Shown here: positions 1-8,624 of the stretch, in pieces
How the letters are laid out: each line of letters begins with the position of its first letter
Numbering within the stretch: the stretch's first letter is position 1
From: Streptomyces sp. WP-1
Lineage (GTDB): Bacteria; Actinomycetota; Actinomycetes; Streptomycetales; Streptomycetaceae
Reading direction: 5' to 3'
Length of the DNA stretch: 64,000 nucleotides
Assembly (NCBI RefSeq): GCF_030450125.1
Contig: NZ_CP123923.1
Location: forward strand, 6,915,001 to 6,979,000
Notes under the pieces: generated by a model
Seen by the model: only the letters and a program-made list of their open reading frames with translations
Databases searched by the model: none
What the model was told of the DNA's origin: nothing
Position numbers and translations under genes: made by a program

Positions 1-2
1 AC

Positions 3-2204
3 CAGAAGCGCAAGGCGCGCGTGGTGCCCGGGGCGGCGGAGGCACCGGCCGGCGGCACCCGCACCGTGGAGGCGGGCAAGCTCATGCCGGGCGATGTGAT
101 CCAGCTCAAGGGCGACGACGTGGTGCCCGCCGACGCCCGGCTGCTGTGGCAGGAGGGCCTGGAGGTCGACGAGTCCGCGCTCACCGGCGAGTCCCTGCCG
201 GTGGAGAAGGACACCGACCCCACCCCGCACGCCCCGGTCGCCGACCGCAGCTGCATGGTCTTCGAGGGCACGACCGTGGTGGCGGGCGAGGCCCGTGCCG
301 TCGTGGTCGACACCGGCGAGCACACCGAGGCCGCCCGCGCCGTGCACCTCGCCGCGCGCACGCCCCCGGCCGCCGGCGTGCAGGCCCGTCTCCAGGAACT
401 CACCCGCAAGGCACTGCCGTTGACCCTGGCGGGCGGCGCCGCGGTGACCGGCCTCGCGCTGCTGCGCGGCACCCCGATCCGGGAGGCGGTCAGCGGCGGG
501 GTGGCGGTCGCGGTGGCCGCCGTACCGGAGGGGCTGCCCCTGGTGGCCACCGTCGCCCAGCTGGCCGCGGCCCGCCGGCTCAGCCGCGTCGGTGTCCTGG
601 TGCGCACCCCGCGCACCCTGGAGGCGCTCGGCCGGATGGACACCATCTGCTTCGACAAGACCGGCACGCTCACGGAGAACCGGCTGCGCCTGGTGCGGGT
701 CTCCGACGCCGAGGGCACCGTGCGTGCCGTGGCCGCCGCCGGGTCCGCGGACACCGTACGGGCCGCCGTCCGGGCCTGCCCCCGCTTCGACGGCGGCTCC
801 GAGCGGCCGGTGCACGCCACCGACGAGGCCGTCCTGGACGCGGCCCGCCCCGATCCCGACTGGACCCAGCTCGCCGGGCTGCCCTTCGAGGCCGCCCGGG
901 GCTACGCGGCCGCCGTCGGACGCACCGGGGACGGCTCCCGTGTCCTGGTGGTCAAGGGCGCCCCCGAGACCGTACTGCCCGCCTGCACCGGTCTCCCGGC
1001 GGGCGCCGCCGACGCGGCCCAGGAGCTGGCCGGTTCGGGACTGCGCGTCCTGGCGGTGGCCGAACGGCGCCTCGACAGCGGGGAGGACGAGTCCGCCGTA
1101 CTCGAACAGCCGCTCCAGGGCCTGGAGTTCGCCGGAGTGCTGGCGCTGTCCGACGTACCGCGCGACACCTCCACGGCACTGGTGAAGGGGCTGCTGGAGG
1201 CGGGCGTACGGCCCGTCGTGCTCACCGGCGACCATCCGCAGACCGCGCGGGCCATCGCCGCCGAACTGGGCTGGCCCGAGGACACCGTGGTGGTCACCGG
1301 TGACGAACTGGCCGCGGCCGACCGGGGGGCACGGGCCCGGATGCTGCGCGACGCGGGTGTGGTGGCGCGGGTGGCGCCCGAGCAGAAGCTCCAGGTCGTG
1401 GAGGCGCTGCGGGACGCCGGCCGGGTGGTCGGCATGGTCGGCGACGGCGCCAACGACGCGGCGGCCATCCGCGCCGCCGACATCGGCGTCGGCATCAGCG
1501 CCCGTGGCTCGGCCGCCGCCCGCAACGCCGCCGACATCGTGCTCACCGCCGACGACCTCACGGTCCTGATCGACGCGGTCGGCGAGGGCCGCGCCCTGTG
1601 GCACAGCGTCGCCGACGCGATCGCCATCCTCATCGGCGGCAACGCGGGCGAGGTCGGCTTCGGCCTGATCGGCACCCTGGTGTCCGGGCGGGCGCCGCTG
1701 TCCACCCGGCAGATGCTGATGGTGAACCTGTTCACCGACCTGTTCCCGTCGATGGCGGTCGCCGTCACGGAGAAGGAGGGCGAGGCGGACCTCGCCCATG
1801 TGGAGGAGGCCGCCGGGGTGCTGGGCGACCCGCTGCTGCGGCAGATCAGGCACCGGGCGCTGACCACCTGCCTGGGCGCGCTCACCGCCTGGCTGATCGG
1901 CCGCTTCACCCCGGGCACCGCCCGCCGCTCCAGCACCATGGCGCTGTGCGGGGTGGTCGGCACCCAGCTGATGCAGACCCTCCTGGACCGGCGCGACAGC
2001 AGGCTGGTGCAGATCACCTCACTGGGCTCGGCCGCCGTGCTCGTCGCCGTCGTCCAGACCCCGGTGCTCAGCCGCGCTTTCGGCTGCACCCCGCTGGGTC
2101 CGTTCGCCTGGGCCGGCGTGGCCGTCGCCATCGCCCTCGCCCTGGCGGGCCAGCGCGCGCTGCCCCGCCTGGAGGAGACGGTCGTACGACTGCTGCCGTC
2201 CTGA
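3..2204 (+). CDS. Cation-transporting P-type ATPase, C-terminal part (5' end outside window)
   Basis: The reading frame is open from the first bases, so the gene begins upstream and only about 730 residues are visible. They contain the actuator loop TGES (bases 183-194), PEGLP in a membrane helix (from 525), the phosphorylation motif DKTGTLT (catalytic Asp codon 654-656) and the hinge GDGAND (about 1441), followed by several hydrophobic helices to the C-terminus. These are hallmarks of an ATP-driven cation pump, and PEGLP is typical of type II enzymes. The family resemblance is to the long actinobacterial pumps of the CtpI/CtpH kind, where this would be the C-terminal half; the ion is unknown. 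The stop codon lies 3 bp from the stop of the convergent flavin oxidoreductase gene. Confidence 0.9.
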   Translation, partial: QKRKARVVPGAAEAPAGGTRTVEAGKLMPGDVIQLKGDDVVPADARLLWQEGLEVDESALTGESLPVEKDTDPTPHAPVADRSCMVFEGTTVVAGEARAVVVDTGEHTEAARAVHLAARTPPAAGVQARLQELTRKALPLTLAGGAAVTGLALLRGTPIREAVSGGVAVAVAAVPEGLPLVATVAQLAAARRLSRVGVLVRTPRTLEALGRMDTICFDKTGTLTENRLRLVRVSDAEGTVRAVAAAGSADTVRAAVRACPRFDGGSERPVHATDEAVLDAARPDPDWTQLAGLPFEAARGYAAAVGRTGDGSRVLVVKGAPETVLPACTGLPAGAADAAQELAGSGLRVLAVAERRLDSGEDESAVLEQPLQGLEFAGVLALSDVPRDTSTALVKGLLEAGVRPVVLTGDHPQTARAIAAELGWPEDTVVVTGDELAAADRGARARMLRDAGVVARVAPEQKLQVVEALRDAGRVVGMVGDGANDAAAIRAADIGVGISARGSAAARNAADIVLTADDLTVLIDAVGEGRALWHSVADAIAILIGGNAGEVGFGLIGTLVSGRAPLSTRQMLMVNLFTDLFPSMAVAVTEKEGEADLAHVEEAAGVLGDPLLRQIRHRALTTCLGALTAWLIGRFTPGTARRSSTMALCGVVGTQLMQTLLDRRDSRLVQITSLGSAAVLVAVVQTPVLSRAFGCTPLGPFAWAGVAVAIALALAGQRALPRLEETVVRLLPS

Positions 2205-2207
2205 GGC

Positions 2208-3287
2208 TCACACCGAGCGCAGGTACTGCTCCGGCACCCGCACGTCGCCGCCCAGCCGGCGTGCGGCGTGCCGGGCCCAGGAGGGGTCGCGCAGCAGCTC
2301 GCGGCCGAGCAGGACGGCGTCGGCCTCGCCGTTCGCCACGATCTTCTGGGCCTGCTCGGCCTCGGTGATCAGGCCGACGGCCGCCACCGGGAGGCCGGTC
2401 TCGGCCTTCACCTGGGCGGCGAACGGGACCTGGTAGCCGGGCCCGGCCGGGATGCGGACGCCGGAGGCGTTGCCGCCGGTGGAGACGTCGAGGAGGTCGA
2501 CGCCATGGGCGCGCAGATCGCGGGCCAGCCGGACCGTGTCGTCCGCGGTCCAGCCGCCCTCCTCCAGCCAGTCGGTGGCCGAGACGCGGAAGAACAGCGG
2601 CTTGTCCGCGGGCCACTCCTCGCGTACGGCGTCCACGACCTCCAGTGCGAAGCGGACGCGGTTCTCGTACGAGCCGCCGTAGGCGTCGGTGCGGTGGTTG
2701 GAGTGCGGCGAGAGGAACCCGTTGATCAGGTAGCCGTGGGCGCCGTGGATCTCCACGACCTCGAAGCCCGCCTCCAGCGCCCGGCGCGCGGCCTGCCCGA
2801 ACTGCCCGGCGATCTCCCTGATCTGATCGACCGTCAGCTCGGTGGGAACCGGGTGGGCCTCGCTGAAGGGCAGCGGGCTCGGAGCGAGGGGCTGCCAGCC
2901 GTGGCCCTTTGGGCCGAGCGGCGCGCCGCCCTTCCAGGGCCGCTCGGTCGAGGCCTTGCGGCCGCTGTGCGCGAGCTGCACGCCCGCCACCGTGCCCTGG
3001 GCGGACAGGAAGCGGGTGAGCCGGCGGAAGGCCTCCACCTGGGTGTCGTTCCACAGGCCGAGGTCGTAGGGGGAGATCCGGCCCTCGGGGGAGACCGCGG
3101 TGGCCTCGACCACGATCAGACCGGTGCCGCCGGTGGCCCGCGCCCCGTAGTGCGCGAGGTGCCAGTCGTTCGGGGCGCCGGTGAGCGGGCCCGCGGAGTC
3201 GGCCGAGTACTGGCACATCGGGGGCATCCACACCCGGTTGGGGATGGTCACCTCGCGCAGGGTGACGGGTTCGAACAGCACGCTCAC
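2208..3287 (-). CDS. NADH:flavin oxidoreductase, Old Yellow Enzyme family (YqjM-like)
   Basis: A 359-residue FMN enzyme of the OYE family, predicted to reduce activated C=C bonds of enones, quinones or electrophiles with NAD(P)H in the cytoplasm. The N-terminus has the YqjM-type MCQY signature (Cys25), then the FMN/substrate stretch with HSGRK near residues 107-111 and a later H-G-A-H-G-Y-L motif of the TIM barrel. Length fits the YqjM subclass. The start is GTG at 3287, preceded by GGAG at about 6 nt. It is transcribed divergently from an ArsR-family gene, and a palindrome sits in the spacer of its predicted promoter, so repression by that regulator is likely. The true substrate cannot be read from sequence. 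Confidence 0.9.
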   Translation of the reverse strand: MSVLFEPVTLREVTIPNRVWMPPMCQYSADSAGPLTGAPNDWHLAHYGARATGGTGLIVVEATAVSPEGRISPYDLGLWNDTQVEAFRRLTRFLSAQGTVAGVQLAHSGRKASTERPWKGGAPLGPKGHGWQPLAPSPLPFSEAHPVPTELTVDQIREIAGQFGQAARRALEAGFEVVEIHGAHGYLINGFLSPHSNHRTDAYGGSYENRVRFALEVVDAVREEWPADKPLFFRVSATDWLEEGGWTADDTVRLARDLRAHGVDLLDVSTGGNASGVRIPAGPGYQVPFAAQVKAETGLPVAAVGLITEAEQAQKIVANGEADAVLLGRELLRDPSWARHAARRLGGDVRVPEQYLRSV

Positions 3288-3325
3288 GACAGACTCCGTT
3301 TCGTCATTCGTCCCGGACCGCAGAA

Positions 3326-3386
3326 CTCGTCGTACGATAAACCTCGTAGTACGAGAGATGTCAAACTACGATAGCTCTCGTACAAT
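3326..3386. promoter_or_regulatory. Divergent promoter region with ArsR-type operators
   Basis: On the minus strand a strong promoter is visible: TTGACA (3359-3364), 17-bp spacer, TTTATC (3336-3341), driving the OYE gene. The spacer contains the perfect dyad CTCGTA-G-TACGAG (3343-3355). A weaker copy, CTCGTCGTACGA, starts at 3326, 17 bp away, and a third half, CTCTCGTAC (3375-3383), overlaps TACAAT (3381-3386), the likely -10 of the arsR gene. Occupancy would block both promoters. Operators are inferred from symmetry only. Confidence 0.65.
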
Positions 3387-3433
3387 GCGGGGGCGTAAAA
3401 GTTCCATGACGCCAGCGACGAAGGTGGGACGCC

Positions 3434-3790
3434 GTGACCGAGACCGCCGCTCCCGGCCGGGTGCTGCCGCACCCCGGCCGGGCGGAGATCCGACTGGAGA
3501 CCGTGCTGCACGCGCTCTCGGACCCGGTACGGCTGCGCATCGTCCGCGAACTCTCCATGGCGCCCGACGAGTTGTCCTGCTCCCGCTTCGACCTGCCGGT
3601 CACCAAGTCCACCTCCACGCACCACTTCCGGGTGCTGCGCGAGAGCGGCGTCATCCGGCAGTGCTACCGGGGCACGGCCAAGATGAGCGGTTTGCGGCAA
3701 GACGACCTGGACGACCTCTTCCCCGGCCTGCTCGACGCCCTCCTCGCCGCCGCCGAGCGCCAGCACGCCCGCCTCGGCGACGACACCTGA
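3434..3790 (+). CDS. ArsR/SmtB-family transcriptional regulator
   Basis: A 118-residue winged-helix protein. The conserved LSDPVRLRIV start of the ArsR fold lies at about residues 28-37 and the recognition helix region KSTSTHHFRVLRESG follows, ending in a short dimerisation helix. No metal-binding ELCVCDL motif is present in the recognition helix; the cysteine at 49 is isolated, so it may sense redox or an organic electrophile rather than a metal. Start GTG at 3434. Divergent from the OYE-type reductase with dyads between them, so it is the probable repressor of that gene and of itself. Confidence 0.88.
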   Translation: MTETAAPGRVLPHPGRAEIRLETVLHALSDPVRLRIVRELSMAPDELSCSRFDLPVTKSTSTHHFRVLRESGVIRQCYRGTAKMSGLRQDDLDDLFPGLLDALLAAAERQHARLGDDT

Positions 3791-3859
3791 GCGCGCGGGT
3801 CGACGGTTACGAGCGGATGCGAGCGGTTACGACGGCACCGTGTCGGGGCTACGGCCGGG

Positions 3860-5194
3860 TCACGACGACCGGGCCACCGCCAGCAGGGTGTCCCAGTCGG
3901 CCAGCTTGACCACACCCCGGCCCAGCCGCGCGCCCAGCTCGGTCTCCGCCCGCTCGATCGCCAGCCAGCCGTCCCAGGCCACCGGCTCGAACCCGGCCGC
4001 CAGCAGCGCGGGCACCGCGTCCTCGGGCGCGTCGGAGCGCGCCAGCCCGGGGGCGTCCGCGAGCAGTGAGGCCACCGTCTCCTTGGCGCAGGGCCGGTTG
4101 GTGCCGATCACGCCCGACGGGCCCCGCTTGATCCACCCGGCGACGTACTCCCCGGGCGCGGCCACGCCGTCACGCACCACCCGCCCCGCCGTGTGCGGGA
4201 CCGTGCCGCTCGACTCGTCGAACGGCAGCCCCTCCAGCGGTACCCCGCGATAGCCCACCGAGCGCAGCACCAGCTGCGCGGGCATCTCCTCGTACCGCCC
4301 CGTACCCGTCACCCCGCCCCGCCCGTCCGGCGCCGTGCGCTCGAAGCGGACCGCGCCCACCCGGCCGCCGTCCGCCAGCAGCTCCACGGGACGCAGGAAG
4401 AAGCGCAGCCGGATGTGCCGCCCGGCCTGCGAAGGGGGTTGCTCCGCCCAGGCGCGCAGCACCTCCAGATTGCGCCGCTGCACCGCGGGCAGCGTCTCGG
4501 GGCCGACCGGATCGAGCGCCAAGTCGCCCGGCTCCACCACGACTTGGGTGCCGGGCAGGGTGCCCAGCTCCCGCAGCTCCTTGGTGGTGAAGCGGGCCTG
4601 CGCGGGGCCGCGCCGCGCCACCATCCGCACCTCGCCGATCCCGCTTGCCGCCAGCGCGTCCAGCGCCCCCTGCGGCATGTCCGTCGGCCGCAGCTCGGCC
4701 GCGTCACGCATCAGCATCCGGGTGACGTCCACCGCCACATTGCCCGCGCCGATCACCACCGCCGAGCGCACGTCCCGCAGGAAACCCGTGTCGGCCGCGT
4801 CCGGGTGCGCGCTGTACCAGGCCACGAACTCGGTCGCCGACCAGCAGCCCGGCAGCTCCTCGCCGGGGATGCCGAGGCGGCGGTCGGTGGCGGCGCCCAC
4901 GCAGTACACCACCGCGTCGTACAGCCCGCGCAGCACCTTCACCGGCACCCCGTCGGACCCGCCGACCCGCACCCCGCCGAGGAACCGCACCCGCTCGTGC
5001 TCCAGCACCGTACGCAGGCTCGCCTGGAGCGACTTGATCTTCTCGTGGTCCGGGGCGACGCCGTACCGGACCAGTCCGTACGGGCACGGCAGCCGGTCCA
5101 GCACGTCCACGCGCACCTCGGGGTCCTGCTGGACGAGCTGCTGGGCGGCATAGCACCCGCTCGGTCCGGATCCGACGACGGCGACTCGCAGCAC
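3860..5194 (-). CDS. FAD-dependent ferredoxin/adrenodoxin-type NADP reductase (FprA-like)
   Basis: A 444-residue two-dinucleotide-domain flavoprotein. The FAD Rossmann motif GSGPSG is at residues 8-13, the adrenodoxin-reductase signature PYGLVRYGVAPDH follows, the NADP motif VIGAGNVAVD lies mid-protein, and the C-terminal IKRGPSGVIGTNR block closes the FAD site. Length and order match mycobacterial FprA (adrenodoxin reductase family), which passes electrons from NADPH to ferredoxins, for instance for P450s. The start chosen is GTG at 5194 because AGGAG lies 7 nt upstream and the family begins directly at the first beta strand; the frame runs open well beyond it without homology. No ferredoxin or P450 gene is adjacent. 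Convergent with arsR. Confidence 0.9.
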   Translation of the reverse strand: MLRVAVVGSGPSGCYAAQQLVQQDPEVRVDVLDRLPCPYGLVRYGVAPDHEKIKSLQASLRTVLEHERVRFLGGVRVGGSDGVPVKVLRGLYDAVVYCVGAATDRRLGIPGEELPGCWSATEFVAWYSAHPDAADTGFLRDVRSAVVIGAGNVAVDVTRMLMRDAAELRPTDMPQGALDALAASGIGEVRMVARRGPAQARFTTKELRELGTLPGTQVVVEPGDLALDPVGPETLPAVQRRNLEVLRAWAEQPPSQAGRHIRLRFFLRPVELLADGGRVGAVRFERTAPDGRGGVTGTGRYEEMPAQLVLRSVGYRGVPLEGLPFDESSGTVPHTAGRVVRDGVAAPGEYVAGWIKRGPSGVIGTNRPCAKETVASLLADAPGLARSDAPEDAVPALLAAGFEPVAWDGWLAIERAETELGARLGRGVVKLADWDTLLAVARSS

Positions 5195-5335
5195 GGCGGT
5201 ACTCCTGACAGCGAAAGGAGAGTGCGCGGACGTCTCCAGGGTCCCACCGACGGGGCCACGAGGGCAGAGCCCGGCGGGGTGACGCGGGCGCGTGTCCCAC
5301 CGTATGGAGGGTGTGCGCGCGGATACGTTGCGTAG

Positions 5336-5899
5336 GTGCTCGAAGCATCCTTTCTTGATCTTTCCGAGCGGAACGCGGAGGACGGCGCGCTGTCCGTGTG
5401 GCCCGCGTGGGAGGTGCGCGAGCACGGCGGCACCCTGTCCTGGCTGTACGTCCGGCTGGACTTCCCCGACGGCGCCGGGGTCGACGCCCTGGCCGTCGTC
5501 AGCGACGGGGGCAGCGTCTGCGTCGAGGAGATCCGGGCCCGCCCCGCCCTCTCCCTGGACGACCTCACCGTCCTCGCGGACTGGATCGAGGAGCCGCTCC
5601 TGGAGGCGTTCTGGGCGGCGGAGCGGGCCGCGGGCCGTACCCCGGCCCCGGCGGCGCACCACGACGACCCCGGTCACGGCACCTCCCGCGCGGCCCGGCG
5701 GCGGGCCCGCCCGGCCTGGCCGCGCGGGGCCGAGGGCCGGCTGCTGCTCGCCCGGGAGTACCGCGCCGCCCAGGCGGCGGGCGCCGACCCGGTGCTCGCC
5801 GTGATGCGGGCGACCGGCCACGGTCGCCGGCGCTCCCTCGGCCTGATCGCCCGGGCCAGGGACGCGGGCCTGCTGACACCCAGGCATGCCCGCCGCTAG
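5336..5899 (+). CDS. Conserved Streptomyces protein, DUF6214-like
   Basis: A 187-residue soluble protein recognised only as a streptomycete family (DUF6214-like, from memory). The N-terminal half (to about 110) is acidic and beta-rich in appearance; the C-terminal half is Arg/Ala-rich, with a helical segment that could be a DNA-binding or docking tail. No catalytic motif is seen. There is no Shine-Dalgarno before GTG 5336, but TACGTT (5324-5329) ends 6 nt upstream, consistent with a leaderless mRNA starting at the GTG. Divergent from the ferredoxin reductase. Function unknown. Confidence 0.7.
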   Translation: MLEASFLDLSERNAEDGALSVWPAWEVREHGGTLSWLYVRLDFPDGAGVDALAVVSDGGSVCVEEIRARPALSLDDLTVLADWIEEPLLEAFWAAERAAGRTPAPAAHHDDPGHGTSRAARRRARPAWPRGAEGRLLLAREYRAAQAAGADPVLAVMRATGHGRRRSLGLIARARDAGLLTPRHARR

Positions 5900-5913
5900 C
5901 CGTCGTCCCAGAG

Positions 5914-5988
5914 CCGCTACGACTCCTCGGATCCGCTACGACTCCTCGGATCCGCTACGACCCCTCGGATCCGCTACGACCCCTCCGG
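5914..5988. repeat. 19-bp tandem repeat array overlapping the end of a tetR gene
   Basis: Nearly four head-to-tail copies of CCGCTACGACTCCTCGGAT begin at 5914, 5933, 5952 and 5971. The third and fourth copies share a T-to-C change (ACCCCTC). The last copy contains the stop codon and final codons of the tetR gene, so the array is a duplication series of that gene's 3' end. Each unit repeats the in-frame TAG on the minus strand. Confidence 0.85.
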
Positions 5989-6645
5989 GCGCTCCCCGGT
6001 CGCGAAGAACCGCGACAGATCGCGTCCCGCGGTCCCGCACCCGGCGTCCCGCTCCGGCGGCACCCCCAGCTCCCAGTCGAGCCCGTAGCGCCGGAACAGC
6101 TCGGCGCGCAGCGCGGGAACCGGCATGGGCACACCCGGGACCAGGGCCGCGTACACCGCGCCCATCAGCTGGGCCCGCAGCATCGGGTAGCCGGCCGTCA
6201 CATCCGCCGCCGAGCCGTACCGGGCGACCGTGTCACCGAGCAGCTCCGAGAGCCGCCGCTGCTCCGGGCACTCCACGAAGCCCTCGGCCTGGAGCAGCCC
6301 CGCCATGTGCTGGCGCATCAGCACCGGCCGGTCGCGGGCCAGCCCGAGGATCGCGTCGACGGCACGTGCCAGCCGCTCCCGGCCGTCCTCGCTGCGCGGG
6401 GGCCGCTCCAGCGCCTCCTCCAGCGTGCGGTGCATCAGCCGGTGCACGGCGGACTGCACCAGCTGGCGCTTGCCGGGGAAGTAGTACGACACCAGACCGC
6501 GGGCGGAACCGGCGCGGTCCGCGATGTCGCCGAGCGTCGTGGCCTCGAAGCCCCGCTCGTCCACCAGCTCCACGGCGGCCTGGAGCAGCCGCTCCCGGGA
6601 ACGCCTTCGCAACTCTTCATTGACCGAGGCGCTGCGCGGGGACAT
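5974..6645 (-). CDS. TetR/AcrR-family transcriptional regulator
   Basis: A 223-residue TetR protein: N-terminal helix-turn-helix (about residues 10-55, with ATTLGDIADRAGSARGLVSYYF) and a C-terminal ligand domain. ATG 6645 is chosen because GGAG lies 7 nt upstream; an in-frame TTG 33 nt further up sits inside the operator and has no ribosome site. A 19-bp near-palindrome just downstream of the -10 suggests autorepression. The final codons lie in a 19-bp tandem repeat. No obvious partner gene; flanked by a DUF6214-like gene and a HAD hydrolase. Confidence 0.88.
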   Translation of the reverse strand: MSPRSASVNEELRRRSRERLLQAAVELVDERGFEATTLGDIADRAGSARGLVSYYFPGKRQLVQSAVHRLMHRTLEEALERPPRSEDGRERLARAVDAILGLARDRPVLMRQHMAGLLQAEGFVECPEQRRLSELLGDTVARYGSAADVTAGYPMLRAQLMGAVYAALVPGVPMPVPALRAELFRRYGLDWELGVPPERDAGCGTAGRDLSRFFATGERPEGS

Positions 6646-6659
6646 GCTGGACTCCTGCG

Positions 6660-6683
6660 TTGACTGGCTGCCAGCCAACTATA
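6660..6683 (-). promoter_or_regulatory. Operator and -10 of the tetR gene
   Basis: TTGACTGGCTGCCAGCCAA (6660-6678) is a dyad with 9-bp arms and one mismatched pair. It abuts TATAGT (6678-6683, minus strand), a good -10, so the site covers the transcription start. The position is typical for TetR autoregulation; the assignment is an inference. Confidence 0.6.
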
Positions 6684-6802
6684 CTCAACGCATCCGGAAC
6701 CCACGGGTCCGGTCCGAGCTGCCGTCTGCCGGGGTGACGCGGGGGATCACCTCGGCGGACGGTGCGCGTCCGTCGGACACCGGGGGACCGGCCGGGAAAC
6801 GG

Positions 6803-7513
6803 TCAGGCCGGGTCCGAGGCGAGACCCGCGGCCAGGTCGAGAACCGGCAGCAGCGCGTCGGGGCGGTCGGCGGCCGGCAGATGGTCCACGAAGTGCACCC
6901 GGCAGCCGAGCGCCGCCGCGCCCCCGTCCGCCTCCCTGCTGTCACCGACCATCAGCGTCCGCCGGGGATCGGCGCCGAGCGCCGCGCAGGCGACCGAGAA
7001 CAGCCGCACGTCCGGCTTCCGCACCCCGTGCTCGTACGACAGCACACAGGCGCCCACGAACGGGGCGAGGCCGTGCGCGCGGAAGACCGGGCGCGGATCG
7101 CAGCCGATGTCGCTGACCACCGCCACGCCGATACCGCGCTCGCGCAGGACGCGCAGCACCTCCGGGGCGTCCGGGTAGGCGGTCCAGGCGGCGGGGGTCA
7201 TGTGCCGCGCGTAGAGCGCGTCATGCAGACCGGGATCGGGCAGCGGCACCAGCCGGGACATGCCCGTGAACGCCGCCCGGTGCAGCTCCGCGCTCTCGTC
7301 CCGGCGCGCCCACAGCCCGGCCAGCCCCTCGGGCACCCGCACCGGCGCCACCCCGCCCGGCAGCGCGCCGGCCGCCTCCGACGCCCGTGCCGCTTCCTTC
7401 AGTTCGGGCTCGGGAAGGTCCCGCCCGGTCCCGTCCAGCGTCGCCCGCAGCCAGGACCCGGTGGACCCGACGCGGAACAGCGTCCCGGAGAAGTCGAACA
7501 GCACGGCAGTCAC
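6803..7513 (-). CDS. HAD-superfamily hydrolase
   Basis: A 236-residue phosphatase-like protein of the haloacid dehalogenase superfamily. Motif I is DFSGT (nucleophile Asp7; the usual second Asp is Ser9, a substitution common in this streptomycete subgroup), motif II is VVSDIG, motif III the Lys in GVRKPD, and motif IV MVGDSREAD. A helical cap lies between motifs I and II. Small phosphorylated metabolites are likely substrates. The missing acid/base Asp could alter the reaction. Start GTG 7513. No operon partner is evident. Confidence 0.82.
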   Translation of the reverse strand: MTAVLFDFSGTLFRVGSTGSWLRATLDGTGRDLPEPELKEAARASEAAGALPGGVAPVRVPEGLAGLWARRDESAELHRAAFTGMSRLVPLPDPGLHDALYARHMTPAAWTAYPDAPEVLRVLRERGIGVAVVSDIGCDPRPVFRAHGLAPFVGACVLSYEHGVRKPDVRLFSVACAALGADPRRTLMVGDSREADGGAAALGCRVHFVDHLPAADRPDALLPVLDLAAGLASDPA

Positions 7514-7585
7514 ATGCGGCCGACCCTGGCCAGGGCCACTCGCAAGGGAGTTGAACCGTGGTCGGCCGAGGGTGTCGGACCATGT

Positions 7586-8521
7586 TCAGCCCAGCGCGCG
7601 CAGTCCCGGCACCAGCGTCAGCAGCACCGGGAGTGCCGGTACCAGCGCGGCGACCGCCGTGAGCCGCAGCCGGTGCAGGGCGGGGAGCCGGTCGGGCGGG
7701 GTGAGGAGCCGGTCCACCCGCTGGGGCACATGCGCCTCGGGGGTCGGACTGGGGCCGAACACGCCCCGCTCCTCGTTGAGTTCGACCAGTGCGAGCGCGG
7801 TCGTCAGCCGGCCGAAGCGCCGCGAGGCGGTGTCGTCGGCGGCCAGCTCGACCAGCCGGTGCATCTCGTCCCGGAACGCGGCGAACACCGGTACCTGCGG
7901 GAACCCGTCCGCGAGCGCCGCCGAGCAGTGCAGCAGCCAGTCGTGCCGGGCCTGCGCGTGCCCCCTCTCATGGGCCAGCAGCGCGTCCAGCTGGCGCTCC
8001 TTCAGGCGCCGCAACGCGGCCGTGGTGACGACCAGCCGGGGCGTCGCACCGGCCAGCCACCAGGCGTCGGGCCGCCCGTCCTCCAGCACCACGAGCCGCC
8101 CCTCTCCCGGCTCCTCACCGGGCAACAGCGGCGCGCGCACCAGGAGTTCGGCCCGCTGCGCACGCCGTCGCGCGCCGGATCGTACGATCTCCCGCACCAG
8201 CATGGCCGCGCTCCACAGCCCGGCGCAGGCCAGCAGCACGGCGGTGGTGGCCGCCCAGGGGCTCGCGGTGCCGAGGGCGTACGCGTCCACGACCGCGCGC
8301 GGCGCCCGCGCGAACACCTGCCCGCGCACCGGCGCCCAGGCCGCGGCGGCGCTCAGCGTCATCGACAGCGCGCAGCACAGCAGGACGGCCGCCACGACGC
8401 ACTGCCACGCCCACAGGGCGACGACCGGTTCGCGGTCCGGCCAGTCGGCGCGGGCGAGCAGCCGCGGACCGAGGACGGCGGTGAGAGCGCCGAGCAGCAA
8501 CAGGACCACCGGGACCATCAT
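7586..8521 (-). CDS. M56-family membrane metallopeptidase (BlaR1/MecR1 peptidase-like)
   Basis: A 311-residue membrane protein. An N-terminal helix follows the start, further hydrophobic helices lie at about 35-55 and 85-110, then a cytoplasmic zinc protease domain with HERGH (residues 184-188, HExxH-type), and C-terminal hydrophobic segments. This is the architecture of the protease half of BlaR1-type proteins without a penicillin-sensor domain. ATG 8521 precedes the first hydrophobic helix; a second ATG follows directly. In streptomycetes such genes usually sit beside a BlaI/CopY repressor; none is seen here, which is unusual. Confidence 0.85.
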   Translation of the reverse strand: MMVPVVLLLLGALTAVLGPRLLARADWPDREPVVALWAWQCVVAAVLLCCALSMTLSAAAAWAPVRGQVFARAPRAVVDAYALGTASPWAATTAVLLACAGLWSAAMLVREIVRSGARRRAQRAELLVRAPLLPGEEPGEGRLVVLEDGRPDAWWLAGATPRLVVTTAALRRLKERQLDALLAHERGHAQARHDWLLHCSAALADGFPQVPVFAAFRDEMHRLVELAADDTASRRFGRLTTALALVELNEERGVFGPSPTPEAHVPQRVDRLLTPPDRLPALHRLRLTAVAALVPALPVLLTLVPGLRALG

Positions 8522-8624
8522 GGGCAGCACCCTATGAGCGCGGGACCCTCCGGCGGTACGGTCCGTCACACCGAAGTGACGCAGGCAACGCGCCCCGGGC
8601 GCGCGTCCCGTCGCACCGCCGTGG

